A stretch of 64,000 nt of DNA from Roseivirga misakiensis (GCF_001747105.1 NZ_MDGQ01000005.1:1488001-1552000); one strand, 5' to 3'. Shown: positions 35,496-44,736, counted from the first letter of the stretch. Program-made: numbers and translations. The notes: a model not told the origin generated them from the letters alone.

Positions 35496-36575
35496 ATGAA
35501 AACTAGATTATTTATAGTCCTATTGTCGGTCGTCGCGGTGATAGGCCAGGCACAAACAATAAAAAACGTAAATGGAGATAAAGTCGACATTAAAGTGCTA
35601 GATGAACGAATTCAATTCCTGCTGGATTCAGTTAAAATGCCAGGTTTATCGCTTGCGATCATTAACGATAATGAAATTGTGCACCACCAAGTATATGGGG
35701 TCCAAAATCTTGAAAATGAAACACCAATTAGTAAGTCAAGCATATTTGAAGGCGCATCACTTTCAAAACCGATTTTCGCCTATTTTGTCATGAAAATGGT
35801 TGAAAAAGGTATGATTGACTTGGATAGGCCACTTTATGAATACTGGAATCACCCGGCAATTGATAGCGCATCACGTGACTGGTATAAACTTATCACACCA
35901 AGAATGGTGCTATCGCATAGCACTGGTTTTCCTAATCATGCACAAGGTAAAATCATAAGTATCCCATTCAAACCCGGCACCGACTTCTTATATTCAGGTG
36001 AGGCCTATCAATACTTGGCAGCAATCATTGGATTAGAGAATGGTGTTCAATGGAGAGAAAAATTCAATGCTATATTTGAAGGAGAGGTAACAGAACCATT
36101 AAAAATGAAGAATACCTCATTTTTGTGGAACGATCATTTGGCTGAGCATAAGGTATATGGCCATAAGAATGGAAAGCCTACAGATAATGGTCTAGGAGGA
36201 TGGAGTGGTAAAACATTCAACGCCTTTTCAAGTATTCATTCTGAGGCTTCTGAATATGCCCTATTTATACAAGCTATGCTTAAAAGAGAGGGTTTATCCG
36301 CTGATGGTTTTGATGAAATGCTTGCAACTCAAAATAAGTTTGATGAAACAAATCCATTGAGAAAGGAGACAGGTCAGACTGGATGGGGTTTAGGTTTTGC
36401 TCAAAAAGAAACAAGAAACGGGCTCATGCATTTGCATACTGGAAACAATCATGATTTTCAGTCTTATGCTATGTTTGTACCTGATCAAGAATATGGAATT
36501 GTGCTGTTTACAAATTCAGGAAAGATGATTCCATTAATTCAAGGGCTCGAGGGTGTTCTCGGGAAACAATTTTAA
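35496..36575 (+). CDS. Serine hydrolase, class C beta-lactamase-like
   Basis: 359 residues from the ATG at 35496, chosen over an in-frame ATG at 35454 because it begins a clean signal peptide (MKTRLFIVLLSVVAVIGQAQ). The SxxK motif is SLSK (about residue 88), the YxN-equivalent is YSG in FLYSGEAYQYL and the KTG-equivalent is HTG in HLHTGNN. This puts it in Pfam beta-lactamase (PF00144), covering esterases, D-amino peptidases and penicillin-binding-like proteins; drug resistance should not be assumed. It probably acts in the periplasm on peptides or esters. A small membrane protein gene follows 14 bases later. Confidence 0.9.
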   Translation: MKTRLFIVLLSVVAVIGQAQTIKNVNGDKVDIKVLDERIQFLLDSVKMPGLSLAIINDNEIVHHQVYGVQNLENETPISKSSIFEGASLSKPIFAYFVMKMVEKGMIDLDRPLYEYWNHPAIDSASRDWYKLITPRMVLSHSTGFPNHAQGKIISIPFKPGTDFLYSGEAYQYLAAIIGLENGVQWREKFNAIFEGEVTEPLKMKNTSFLWNDHLAEHKVYGHKNGKPTDNGLGGWSGKTFNAFSSIHSEASEYALFIQAMLKREGLSADGFDEMLATQNKFDETNPLRKETGQTGWGLGFAQKETRNGLMHLHTGNNHDFQSYAMFVPDQEYGIVLFTNSGKMIPLIQGLEGVLGKQF

Positions 36576-36589
36576 GATGAAAAGAACAA

Positions 36590-36910
36590 ATGGAAGAGCT
36601 TAATGAACTAGTAGGAGGGTTAATCCTCGTAAGTGGATTTGTCGCCATTACTTACTTCATAGCCAAATATACCTTTATGGTTAAAAAAATGCTTGTAGAG
36701 AAGGGCTTGGCAAAGTCTAAGTCCGACTCTCAAATCTCAAAACGAGATGTCGCTTATGTTGCCCTAGGTTTAGGTGTTGGCTTATTGATAACCGCTGGCC
36801 TTTCGCTTCTCAATTTAAGTGAGAATTTGATGGACTTGCTGGGCTGGGGTATTGTCCTGATTTCTGGATCTATTGGCTTACTTGCAGCTACTAGAAATAA
36901 AAGAAATTAA
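36590..36910 (+). CDS. Small membrane protein (DUF6249-like)
   Basis: 106 residues. Three hydrophobic helices (about 8-27, 52-72 and 80-98) with a basic cytoplasmic loop (KKMLVEKGLAKSKSDS) between the first two. The size and layout resemble DUF6249 proteins, which in Bacteroidota often lie beside sigma factors, as here. No enzymatic motif. It follows the serine hydrolase by 14 bases and may share its transcript; the sigma factor starts 240 bases later. Confidence 0.7.
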   Translation: MEELNELVGGLILVSGFVAITYFIAKYTFMVKKMLVEKGLAKSKSDSQISKRDVAYVALGLGVGLLITAGLSLLNLSENLMDLLGWGIVLISGSIGLLAATRNKRN

Positions 36911-37150
36911 TACTTAGCCATATGGGCTAAGGTCTTAGTTTTCTATGGTTTAATATCATCAAATAGTCTTTCAATAAACTGGATATTACAGCGACTAATT
37001 TCGTTCTATCCTAGTTTTTCAGATTTCAGACATTTGCCATATAAATACCGTGTTAGGAAAAACTAAAAAGATATTCAACGTCGGTAGACACTTAGTTTAA
37101 ATTTAGAACGCGCAAAATGATTTGTATTAGTAAGGTTAAACCTATTTAGC

Positions 37151-37711
37151 TTGACAAACGAAGAACATGATAGGTTACTAATTGAAAGAATTAAGGAAGA
37201 GGATCATTTTGCATTTAGACAACTAATCGAAAAATATAAAGATGATGCACTGACCTTGGCAACCTCGATTTTGAAGAATCAAGCAGTGGCTGAAGATGTC
37301 CTTCAAGAGGTTTTTATTAAGGTTTATGAGAAGATAAAGTCGTTTAAGTATCAGTCTACTTTTTATACTTGGCTGTATCGTATTGTTGTCAACAGATCAT
37401 ATAATGAATTAAGAAAAACAAAGAATAAAAGTTTTACTCAACCACAGGAAGAAACGCTAACTGCAATAGAATCGACAGACGAAGTCGACTCAAACGATTT
37501 AAATAGAATAATTACTCAAGCCCTAAATCTTATGAAACCAGATGAAGCGCTTGTATTAAGGTTATTCTATCTGTCTGAATTAAAAATTGATGAGGTTCAA
37601 GAAATAACTAGGTTTAGTAAGTCGAAGGTTAAGGTGACGCTACATCGAGCAAGAAAGAGTTTAGCAGTAATTCTAAAGAAACAACTTGGTAAAGAAATTG
37701 AAGACTTATGA
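37151..37711 (+). CDS. RNA polymerase sigma-70 family (ECF-type) sigma factor
   Basis: 186 residues with a TTG start; an in-frame stop at 37118 and no ATG in between support it. Region 2 (HFAFRQLIEKYKDDALTLATSIL..AEDVLQEVFIKVYEKI..TFYTWLYRIVVNRSYN) and region 4 (LKIDEVQEITRFSKSKVKVTLHRARKSL) are complete. The stop overlaps the start of a membrane protein with the layout of an anti-sigma factor (ATGA), so the pair probably works as a regulated module that senses envelope conditions. Confidence 0.93.
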   Translation: MTNEEHDRLLIERIKEEDHFAFRQLIEKYKDDALTLATSILKNQAVAEDVLQEVFIKVYEKIKSFKYQSTFYTWLYRIVVNRSYNELRKTKNKSFTQPQEETLTAIESTDEVDSNDLNRIITQALNLMKPDEALVLRLFYLSELKIDEVQEITRFSKSKVKVTLHRARKSLAVILKKQLGKEIEDL

Positions 37712-38022
37712 GTGAAGATCCGATCAAACGATTAATCAAGGAGAGTAGGTTAGAAACATCTTCCAGCTTTACAGATGACTTATTTCAAAAATTTGAAGCC
37801 AAGCAAAGTAAGAAAATTGCAAAGCGGCTATACCTTTTAACAGGTTTAAGCATTTTGTTTTTTATGGTCATTACGCTAATGCTCATGAAACCCGAATTAT
37901 TCGGTCTATCACTCGAACTACCTAAAAACGGGTTATTAATGGTTATCAGTTTGCTAGGTTTTCTTACTGTTCTCCATTTAATCAACCTTATCAAAAATAA
38001 AAATTTGATCCTATCGAATTAA
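37708..38022 (+). CDS. Putative anti-sigma factor, small membrane protein
   Basis: 104 residues: a short cytoplasmic N-terminus (~1-42, LIKESRLETSSSFTDDLFQKFEAKQSKK read in parts) and two membrane helices (about 45-62 and 75-95). It starts inside the sigma factor stop with an ATGA overlap. Position and topology fit an anti-sigma factor that tethers the sigma factor to the membrane, but no ASD zinc motif is visible, so the role is inference. Confidence 0.65.
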   Translation: MSEDPIKRLIKESRLETSSSFTDDLFQKFEAKQSKKIAKRLYLLTGLSILFFMVITLMLMKPELFGLSLELPKNGLLMVISLLGFLTVLHLINLIKNKNLILSN

Positions 38023-38134
38023 AGAGACATTGATCTATATAATTGATTAACATGTAGTTATAAGTATTGTCAAAAATATTAGTCTCATCTATAATGCGAA
38101 TTAAACTCTGATTCTACCCCACAAAGTTTAATTG

Positions 38135-38171
38135 TTTGTAACCATTTGCTCGACTTAGGTGTCCAAGCCCC
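38135..38171 (+). promoter_or_regulatory. Composite promoter/operator motif, copy B
   Basis: TTTGTAACC (38135-38143), a 15-base spacer and GTGTCCAAGCCCC (38159-38171), 24 bases before the AraC start. It matches copy A at 35417-35453 in 21 of 22 motif bases and in spacing. Confidence 0.55.
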
Positions 38172-38195
38172 ATCAAATGAAAATAAGGTCAATAA

Positions 38196-39017
38196 ATGGG
38201 GGCAAAACTTCGTCAAGAATTTTCTGGTCGGGTCGTTGAAAAACAAAAATTCGATGATTTTACTATTTCAATAATACACTTTGATAGTTGCTTATCGAAT
38301 GATTGGCACTTTCATGATAAAACGCTTATCTGTACGGTTGTAATTGGAAGTTATCGTGATGTCAGCACTAAGCATATTCAAGAATTAACCCCCGGTAAAA
38401 TACGCTGTTATCAAAAAGGAGAGGCCCATCAAAACATTCCAATAGACCTGCATTCTGTTGTTCTGATTGTGGAGCTTGAAGACCGCTTTTTTAACGATCA
38501 AATAAGTCGAAACAATTTTACTCTTGATGAATTAGTCAATCTTGACCTTATCCAGATGTATTTAGACTTGATCACGAAAAGGATTATGCAACCTAAGGAT
38601 CTAGTGTCAAAATTAAGATTGGCATTTCAAGGGCAAGTCTCAACGGAATACGATAAACGGGCAAATGAAATAAAAGCTGTTTTAAATGATCGGTGGAATG
38701 AATTTCCCTCATTAGCTGAGCTCTCATCTGTTTTGAAGATTCACCCGGTAACAATATCAAAATATTTTTCAAAAGCCATCGGCATAACCATTTCTGAATA
38801 TGTAAGGAAGATTAAAATAAAACGTGCCGTGCTAGTGATTCTAAATACAGAAAAAACAATGGCTGAAATAGCATTTGCATGTGGATTTTCTGACCAAAGC
38901 CATATGATAAGGCTCGTCAAATCTTATATGGGATATACCCCAGGTCATATACGCGTGTTGAGCCAAGAGAATCAATCAAGATTTAAGCATCTCTTACAAG
39001 AGAATTACAACAATTAA
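38196..39017 (+). CDS. AraC family transcriptional regulator
   Basis: 273 residues. The N-terminal ~140 residues form a cupin-like sensor (WHFHDKTLICTVVIGSY, TPGKIRCYQKGEAHQNIP). The C-terminal ~100 residues carry two helix-turn-helix motifs (PSLAELSSVLKIHPVTISKYFSKA and TMAEIAFACGFSDQSHMIRLVKS) and end in GYTPGHIR. It probably controls the composite motif shared with its own promoter and the serine hydrolase gene. It is followed 13 bases later by an S41 protease that may be co-transcribed. Confidence 0.93.
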   Translation: MGAKLRQEFSGRVVEKQKFDDFTISIIHFDSCLSNDWHFHDKTLICTVVIGSYRDVSTKHIQELTPGKIRCYQKGEAHQNIPIDLHSVVLIVELEDRFFNDQISRNNFTLDELVNLDLIQMYLDLITKRIMQPKDLVSKLRLAFQGQVSTEYDKRANEIKAVLNDRWNEFPSLAELSSVLKIHPVTISKYFSKAIGITISEYVRKIKIKRAVLVILNTEKTMAEIAFACGFSDQSHMIRLVKSYMGYTPGHIRVLSQENQSRFKHLLQENYNN

Positions 39018-39030
39018 AATATCAAAAACC

Positions 39031-39999
39031 ATGAAGCCAATATTGATCTTTTTCATATGCGTACTGAGTACGACAACAAGCTTTGGGCAGAAACCATCAA
39101 AAACTATGGTGGACGATATGTCTAAAACCATAGCTAAACTCATTGAAGATAATTATGTATTAGAGGAAAAGGGTTACGAGATAGCTGATTACTTTCTGAA
39201 AAACTTGAGAGCGGGAAGGTTTTACCAGGCAAAGACCCTTAAACAGTTAGACTCTATTATGACAAAAACTCTAAGGGAGTCTAGTAATGATTATCACTTG
39301 TACACGTGGAATAACAAGAAGATAGTTGAACAACTTAAGGTGAATTCTGAAGAGATTGAAGCCGAGGAAGAGGTAACTAATTTCTTTAATGATTCGGATG
39401 CCTATAACGCAAACTTTGGGTTTGAAAAAGTAGATGTTCTCAGTGGTAACATTGGCTATATCAAGTTGAACCAAATCAATATTTCCGACCGCAGCCTTAA
39501 AAAATTATATGCATCCATGGCTTTAGTTGAACATACTGATGCACTTATTATTGATTTAAGAAATAACGGCGGAGGCGGTAGTACCATCGGATCCGTGTTA
39601 GAGACATATTTCTTAGAGGGCTATAAACCATTACTTGAGTTTAGATCAAGAAATGGTAAACCGAAAATTGAGTATACAGTGGGTTGGTTACTTGAGAATC
39701 GATACTTGAAGCCGCTCTACGTACTAGTAAATAAGGGGACAGCTTCGGCAGCAGAAGCATTCGTTTTTGCATTGAAAAGTCACAATAGGTGCATAGCTAT
39801 TGGTCAACCTACGTCTGGTGGAGCGTTCATGAATACATACTTTCCTGTAAATGAAGATTTCATTATAGCCATTTCAACTTCAGCTCCATTTTTACCGGAT
39901 ACTAATACTAGCTGGGAAGGCAAGGGCGTGCAGCCAGATTATTTGACCAAAGAAGAAGATGCCTTGAGTAAAGCTATTGAGTTAATACGTAATCGGTGA
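39031..39999 (+). CDS. S41 family (tail-specific protease-like) peptidase
   Basis: 322 residues with a signal peptide (MKPILIFFICVLSTTTSFGQ). A helical N-terminal segment (~25-110) is followed by the S41 core: GNIGYIKLNQI, LIIDLRNNGGG, and the catalytic serine in GTASAAEAFVF (about residue 240), with a lysine expected near SHNRCIAIGQPTSGGA. There is no PDZ domain, which places it among the short interphotoreceptor-retinoid-binding/C-terminal processing-like forms. It is probably periplasmic and co-transcribed with the AraC gene. Confidence 0.88.
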   Translation: MKPILIFFICVLSTTTSFGQKPSKTMVDDMSKTIAKLIEDNYVLEEKGYEIADYFLKNLRAGRFYQAKTLKQLDSIMTKTLRESSNDYHLYTWNNKKIVEQLKVNSEEIEAEEEVTNFFNDSDAYNANFGFEKVDVLSGNIGYIKLNQINISDRSLKKLYASMALVEHTDALIIDLRNNGGGGSTIGSVLETYFLEGYKPLLEFRSRNGKPKIEYTVGWLLENRYLKPLYVLVNKGTASAAEAFVFALKSHNRCIAIGQPTSGGAFMNTYFPVNEDFIIAISTSAPFLPDTNTSWEGKGVQPDYLTKEEDALSKAIELIRNR

Positions 40000-40276
40000 A
40001 GTTAAATCGCCGATAAATAGTTTACTGCCGAGAACAATTTGAGCCAAAACTAAGACCATTCTATCATAAGTACATCCATGATGATAATGACTCCCAATAG
40101 AGCTTGACACCTTACGTTAAACAGAAATCACGTAAGAAAATAAGGTTTAGTGAGTACAACTGATACTGTGGATTAGACGAGAACCTTCTAAACGATATGA
40201 TTATGCCACATGCTTTTGACAAGGGCAAGGATAGCCGCAAAAAAGTAGTTCGGCAGTGTTTTGAAAGGACCGATTA
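40000..40276. other. Intergenic region with a short codon-like remnant
   Basis: 277 bases. The plus strand from 40204 reads about 25 codons (starting MPHAFDKGKDSRK) to a stop at 40281, too short to call. No hairpin with a T tract was found after the S41 gene. Confidence 0.3.
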
Positions 40277-42331
40277 TTAGGTACCATTTCTAACTGGAAA
40301 ACCCATCTGAGCCCAAACTAATATACCCTCATCTATAATGGCTGTATTCTCGTAACCATAACGTTTCAATGTGCTTTGGACACGTTCAGAGGCCGCATGC
40401 GGGCAGGCACAATAGATTACGATCTGGGTACCGTCATTCGGAATATCATCAATAAAGTTTTCAGGGTCTTCATAATATGGTACTGGTGCAGCGCCTGGAA
40501 TATGCATCTGCCGCCAGGCTACTTCTGATCTAGCATCTAAGATTACCATTCTTTTACCGTCAGCTAAAGCTTGATTAACCTGTTCTGCGGATACATATCG
40601 GCCAGCACGTAGCTTAAATTCTGGAGCTTCACTATCAGGGTTCAAGATATACTCGTCAGGAGTTGGTACTCTTACTGTATCTAGTCTAGGGATATCCCAG
40701 CCAGATGCTCGTGTTCTTAGGAATGCTGTCAATGCATCGATATCATTATCACTTAAACTATCTTTAAACGCAATCATCGGCGTACCATCACGACCTTCTG
40801 CAATGGCATACCTCAAGAAATGATCTGTGGCAGTAGCTAGTAACATTGGGTTAGCCAAAGCTGGTGCGGATACTCCTTCGCCTTTTACTCCATGACAGGT
40901 AGCGCAGTTTTGGTTATAGAGTCCTTCACCTCTTGGAATATCTCCTATAACTGGTTCTCTTGATACATCAATTGCTTCTGTTACTCCTGCAGTTTGTTTG
41001 AGGTATTCGAGTAATAATTCTATTTCAATATAGTCTAGCGGTCCGCCTTGGGCCTTTAAATATCCTGCCATGGCCGTATTTGCTCTTCCAAACTGAATGG
41101 TGTACCGCATGAAATTATTATTCATACTCGTCGCCAAAAGAGATTTTGATCGGAGGGAAGGAGCGTTATCAGCGGCATATCCTTGTCTTTCATCACCATG
41201 GCAGAGCGCGCAATATTTAGTATACAATTCTCCAGCATGCTTTATGGCGAGGGTATCCAATTCTTGACTTGGCATCAGTGTTCTAGCTAAAATGGCTTGT
41301 GCCTCAGGCTCAGCTACAAATTCGAGTTGAACACCTAAAGCATATTCAGCAGGAATCGTAATCCGATCTGTATCACGAATAATGGCATCCTCTGGGAGTT
41401 CTTTTTCGAAATAGTTGAAGGTAGAATCTAGATTGACTACGTCAAATTGAATGGCATAAATACCTTCCCCTTGGTTGCTGATAAAGTCCAAAGCTTTTGG
41501 ATTACTAATGCTTGAAACTAGGTGTAACTCTTGATTATCGAATAGGCTGTATTTAGTCAGCTGATCGTTTTGCTCGACTTCTTCAAAACCCATATTGGTA
41601 TATTGATCAGTAGAAGCTTCCAAATCGTTTACCGCCATTTTTAAGGCAGAAATACCTACCACTCCATTGGCATGATTGCTAAACATACGGGTATAGACAT
41701 ACCACGTATTCCAATCGTCGAGTAATTCGGCGTAGTTACTATTTGTATTTTGAATAAATCTTGGCAGATTTTGCGGTGGTGAGGATCGATTAAAGTCAAG
41801 GCTTCTACGTTGTGGGTCACCATCATCTCTCGACCAACCTTGGGCAGGTTGTGAATTAGTTCTATAAGAAACTGCCGAATCCATGGCATAGCCTTGGGCC
41901 GTCAAACTACTGAACGTAGAATCGACCGATGAGCTACTCACTGAAAACAACCTCACGCCTTGATTGGAAGCTAGATAATCCCCAATGAATTGAGGTACCT
42001 TTTGCTGATCGGCTGAATCACTTATTGACATTATTTGGAACGAGCTCATATCTCCTAGGCTGACAGAAGCGCTAACCGACTCGTCGAATGTTCCAGCGGT
42101 TCCATTACCGTATATAGTAAAGCCTAATGTGTCTTTATAATACTTAATAGCTGACTCTAAGTCTTTCACCATTAGGGTAGCATCATTAATACCCATGCCG
42201 TCTCCTGTTAGAAATGGCTTCTCTTTATCTTGAAGCTGACAACCGCCAAAAAGGAAAAGACTGATTGCTAATAGACAGGTAAAAAAAGTAGAGTTTGTAC
42301 GCTTTGAATTAAAAAAATGCAGTGGTTTCAT
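40277..42331 (-). CDS. VOC-VOC-cytochrome c-cytochrome c-rhodanese fusion lipoprotein
   Basis: 684 residues with lipobox LFGGC (Cys31). Two glyoxalase/VOC-like units (~46-200 and ~222-345; DATLMVKDLESAIKYYKDTLGF and ISALKMAVNDLEASTDQYTNMGF) precede two cytochrome c domains with CALCH (374-378) and CATCH (476-480), each followed by a PMI/Met-type region, then a rhodanese domain (~585-680) with VILDARSEVAWRQMHIPGA and catalytic CACPHA (Cys641 or 643). All domains appear in frame without stops, so this is a true fusion. It likely sits on the periplasmic face of an envelope membrane and links electron transfer to sulfur chemistry or a VOC-bound metal/ligand. Not in an obvious operon. Confidence 0.85.
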   Translation of the reverse strand: MKPLHFFNSKRTNSTFFTCLLAISLFLFGGCQLQDKEKPFLTGDGMGINDATLMVKDLESAIKYYKDTLGFTIYGNGTAGTFDESVSASVSLGDMSSFQIMSISDSADQQKVPQFIGDYLASNQGVRLFSVSSSSVDSTFSSLTAQGYAMDSAVSYRTNSQPAQGWSRDDGDPQRRSLDFNRSSPPQNLPRFIQNTNSNYAELLDDWNTWYVYTRMFSNHANGVVGISALKMAVNDLEASTDQYTNMGFEEVEQNDQLTKYSLFDNQELHLVSSISNPKALDFISNQGEGIYAIQFDVVNLDSTFNYFEKELPEDAIIRDTDRITIPAEYALGVQLEFVAEPEAQAILARTLMPSQELDTLAIKHAGELYTKYCALCHGDERQGYAADNAPSLRSKSLLATSMNNNFMRYTIQFGRANTAMAGYLKAQGGPLDYIEIELLLEYLKQTAGVTEAIDVSREPVIGDIPRGEGLYNQNCATCHGVKGEGVSAPALANPMLLATATDHFLRYAIAEGRDGTPMIAFKDSLSDNDIDALTAFLRTRASGWDIPRLDTVRVPTPDEYILNPDSEAPEFKLRAGRYVSAEQVNQALADGKRMVILDARSEVAWRQMHIPGAAPVPYYEDPENFIDDIPNDGTQIVIYCACPHAASERVQSTLKRYGYENTAIIDEGILVWAQMGFPVRNGT

Positions 42332-42505
42332 GAGGTAACTTTATCCGATTAATATACGAATTGGACTTTGATTACTGGGAACGGTATTCCATAAATTATT
42401 GGTTACTAGCTTTCAAGCCTCAATAATCGACTTAAACAGGGGACTTGGGTTACAGGAGTGATTACCTGTTCGTTTTATTGAACAATCAAAAAAACTTCAC
42501 CTCTG

Positions 42506-43177
42506 TTAATCAATCTCTTGGTTTAAGCAACTAAAAAACTCTTTCCGTCTTTCTATGTCATTGAAGGCTCCGCCATACTCGATTGTGGTGGTATAGCTTG
42601 ACTTATCTTTAATTCCTCGAGACGAGACGCACAAGTGTTTAGAAGCAATCATCACTAGAACGCTTTCAGTTTTTAAGGCCTGCTGTAAATCTTTCATTAT
42701 CTGTAGGCAAAGCCTTTCTTGAACTTGTGGCCTATGTGCATAATAGTCTACTAGTCTATTAATCTTAGACAAACCAATTACTCGTTCATTGGGAATATAA
42801 GCCACATGAGCAAAACCCGTAATGGGTAAGAAATGATGCTCACAGGCAGAATCTATCGTGATGTTGCTTTCCACTAGCATTTTGCCGTAACCGTATTTGT
42901 TTTCGAATGAAGATAATTTTGGTTTGTTGGCTGGATTTAACCCGTAGAATAGTTCTTTGACATACATTTTTGCCACACGATAGGGGGTGCCAGACAGACT
43001 ATCATCTTTAAGATCAAGACCCAGCTCATCCATAATGGCCATAAAGTGTTTCTGAATGTTCTGAATCTTCACGTCATCAGGCTTATCAAAGGCATCTGGT
43101 CTCAGTGGAGTTTCTACACTGGTAGAAAGGTGGTTATTTCCAATATCTTCGATCTGATTGAGCAACTCGTCTTTCAT
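42506..43177 (-). CDS. folE: GTP cyclohydrolase I
   Basis: 223 residues; makes 7,8-dihydroneopterin triphosphate from GTP, the first step of folate or pterin synthesis. The zinc ligands of the FolE IA type are present: CEHHF (Cys, His) and KHLCVSSRG (Cys). GFAHVAYIPNERVIGLSKINRLV and the QERLCLQI block are typical. A ~40-residue N-terminal extension is variable. It starts 2 bases after merC-like stop and lies in a cluster of zinc-related genes, so it could be a paralogue used under zinc limitation rather than the housekeeping copy. Confidence 0.95.
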   Translation of the reverse strand: MKDELLNQIEDIGNNHLSTSVETPLRPDAFDKPDDVKIQNIQKHFMAIMDELGLDLKDDSLSGTPYRVAKMYVKELFYGLNPANKPKLSSFENKYGYGKMLVESNITIDSACEHHFLPITGFAHVAYIPNERVIGLSKINRLVDYYAHRPQVQERLCLQIMKDLQQALKTESVLVMIASKHLCVSSRGIKDKSSYTTTIEYGGAFNDIERRKEFFSCLNQEID

Positions 43178-43179
43178 GA

Positions 43180-43593
43180 TTAAGTATTTGTTGTACAGCA
43201 GGTTTCATCCTGACATTGACAGTACTTTTTATTGTAAATATGTAGGCCCGCGAGTATGAGTGCAGGCACATAAACACTCGCTTCTGGTAAGTGCGATATC
43301 TCGAAGCTCTCATTCATAATAGCCAGAAAGAGTAGGCTAAAGGTCGCCCACATCGCTACTTTAATCCATGATTTGCTAGAGTTTTGAGTGGCGAAATATA
43401 CCGCTAATAAAGAAATGGCAACGAACAGATAATCAAATGTTCGATACCAAAACGGAGGTTCTATGCTACCTATTTCAGTACCCGCTTTAGCGATAAATAT
43501 GAACGGTGTTATCATACAGTGTATGGCACAAAGCGTACTAACAAGCGATCCAATAAGATCAGGCTTTGGTAGTGTTTGGATTTGTAGTTTCAA
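43180..43593 (-). CDS. MerC-domain membrane protein
   Basis: 137 residues, TTG start; the frame is closed 10 bases upstream of it and the next methionine would remove the first helix. Four hydrophobic helices, the first with CAIHCMITP, matching the vicinal-cysteine region of the MerC metal-uptake family. The Cys-rich tail (KKYCQCQDETCCTTNT) could bind a thiophilic metal. In a zinc-limitation context it is more likely a zinc importer than a mercury one. A perfect palindrome lies 14 bases upstream of the start; folE follows by 2 bases. Confidence 0.82.
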   Translation of the reverse strand: MKLQIQTLPKPDLIGSLVSTLCAIHCMITPFIFIAKAGTEIGSIEPPFWYRTFDYLFVAISLLAVYFATQNSSKSWIKVAMWATFSLLFLAIMNESFEISHLPEASVYVPALILAGLHIYNKKYCQCQDETCCTTNT

Positions 43594-43607
43594 GGAGTGT
43601 GATTACG

Positions 43608-43622
43608 TGCAACAATGTTGCA
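43608..43622. promoter_or_regulatory. Perfect 15-bp palindrome, candidate Zur-type operator
   Basis: TGCAACA-A-TGTTGCA, centred 22 bases before the merC-like TTG start and overlapping its likely promoter (TATAAT just upstream on the minus strand). Position fits repression of merC-folE by a Fur-family metal sensor. No regulator of that type is in the window. Confidence 0.6.
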
Positions 43623-43747
43623 ATTATAATACTCTAGACCATTATAAACAACTGTCTGCTCTAGGATTCGAGTTAACTCTCTATAATGGCTAAAGGCTAT
43701 TTGATCTGGTCAAATAGGTCATAGACGAGTGATATTGAGGTAGCCAG

Positions 43748-44665
43748 CTAAACTTCTTGCCCTTTTAAGGAGTGTTCAATAATACTATTTAAAAGCTTTA
43801 TATCACTGCCAGGGCCGACTGTCAGCAATTTGGCACCGGTAGTCGGTATTCCGTGAAACGGCCTTATGCTTACTTTTCCATCTGGGGTACGCTCAAAATA
43901 AGTATAGCCTTCATCATCTTTCAATCTTGCACAACCTTTAACGCGTAGTATGCTTCGTGGCAAGGCATTACAGATACTAAATATGCTCTCCTTATTTGGT
44001 AAAATGGGTAAATCAGTGGAACTAGACGACCAATGCGCCTTGAGATGATCTAGTTTTTCTGCCTGATTGTCAGATGGTTCTAATTTTGAAAGGAGGGTAA
44101 CATTAATTTGGTCCGTGGTGATGATTTTGGCCAGAGGATTGAATCGTCTGATGTCATTTTCCACGATCAACCTTCGTTCTTTCGAGCATTCATCTAAATG
44201 CGTTAAGACAACTAGCGATGATACTTGAATTTGATTAGCTTCTAGTACATTATGCTCTCCTCGGCGCTGCCAATTCATGACATCCACAACAGAAATTTGA
44301 ATGGGAGATAGGAATCTACTGTCAACACCTACACCTAAAAAGCCCATGAGCGCACATGCATCCGATGTTCCATTCGCTTCAATTAAAGTGATGCCTGCTG
44401 GTCGCTTTGGAACGTTATTGATTAGATTTCGAAGTTCCCCGATGCCCGAACAACATATACAGCTACCATTTAAGGCATTTACAGAACTCGGATTTAGTTG
44501 TTCTAAGAATTGTTGAGCATCTAAACCTGCGTTTTCGTAATCGTTTAGAATAATATAGGGCTGCAAGCCTTTAGCAATAGCGCTAGTCGTCAAATGTTTC
44601 AACAGGGTAGTCTTTCCAGCTCCCAAGAATCCAACTACGGTAATTATACCTTCCATCTTTTCCAT
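43748..44665 (-). CDS. COG0523 G3E GTPase (CobW-like metallochaperone)
   Basis: 305 residues from the ATG at 44665; a GTG six codons earlier and an ATG at 44656 are alternatives. The P-loop GFLGAGKTTL, the CxCC metal motif GSCICCSG and the GTP-binding Walker B-like LIEANGTSD are visible, with a CobW_C-type C-terminal third. COG0523 proteins deliver zinc (or other metals) to client apo-enzymes. Next to a zinc-dependent carbonic anhydrase homologue and folE, a zinc chaperone acting under limitation is the simplest reading. Confidence 0.88.
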   Translation of the reverse strand: MEKMEGIITVVGFLGAGKTTLLKHLTTSAIAKGLQPYIILNDYENAGLDAQQFLEQLNPSSVNALNGSCICCSGIGELRNLINNVPKRPAGITLIEANGTSDACALMGFLGVGVDSRFLSPIQISVVDVMNWQRRGEHNVLEANQIQVSSLVVLTHLDECSKERRLIVENDIRRFNPLAKIITTDQINVTLLSKLEPSDNQAEKLDHLKAHWSSSSTDLPILPNKESIFSICNALPRSILRVKGCARLKDDEGYTYFERTPDGKVSIRPFHGIPTTGAKLLTVGPGSDIKLLNSIIEHSLKGQEV

Positions 44666-44736
44666 TCTCTTATGCTGAAACACCTAACGATAAGCACCGC
44701 GTGAAGTTTATGCTTTCCACCGAAGCGGTCAAAAGA

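Noticed and set aside
35496-36575. Antibiotic-resistance beta-lactamase
   Set aside because: The motifs are of the broad serine hydrolase family PF00144, and most environmental members are esterases or peptidases; resistance is not supported.
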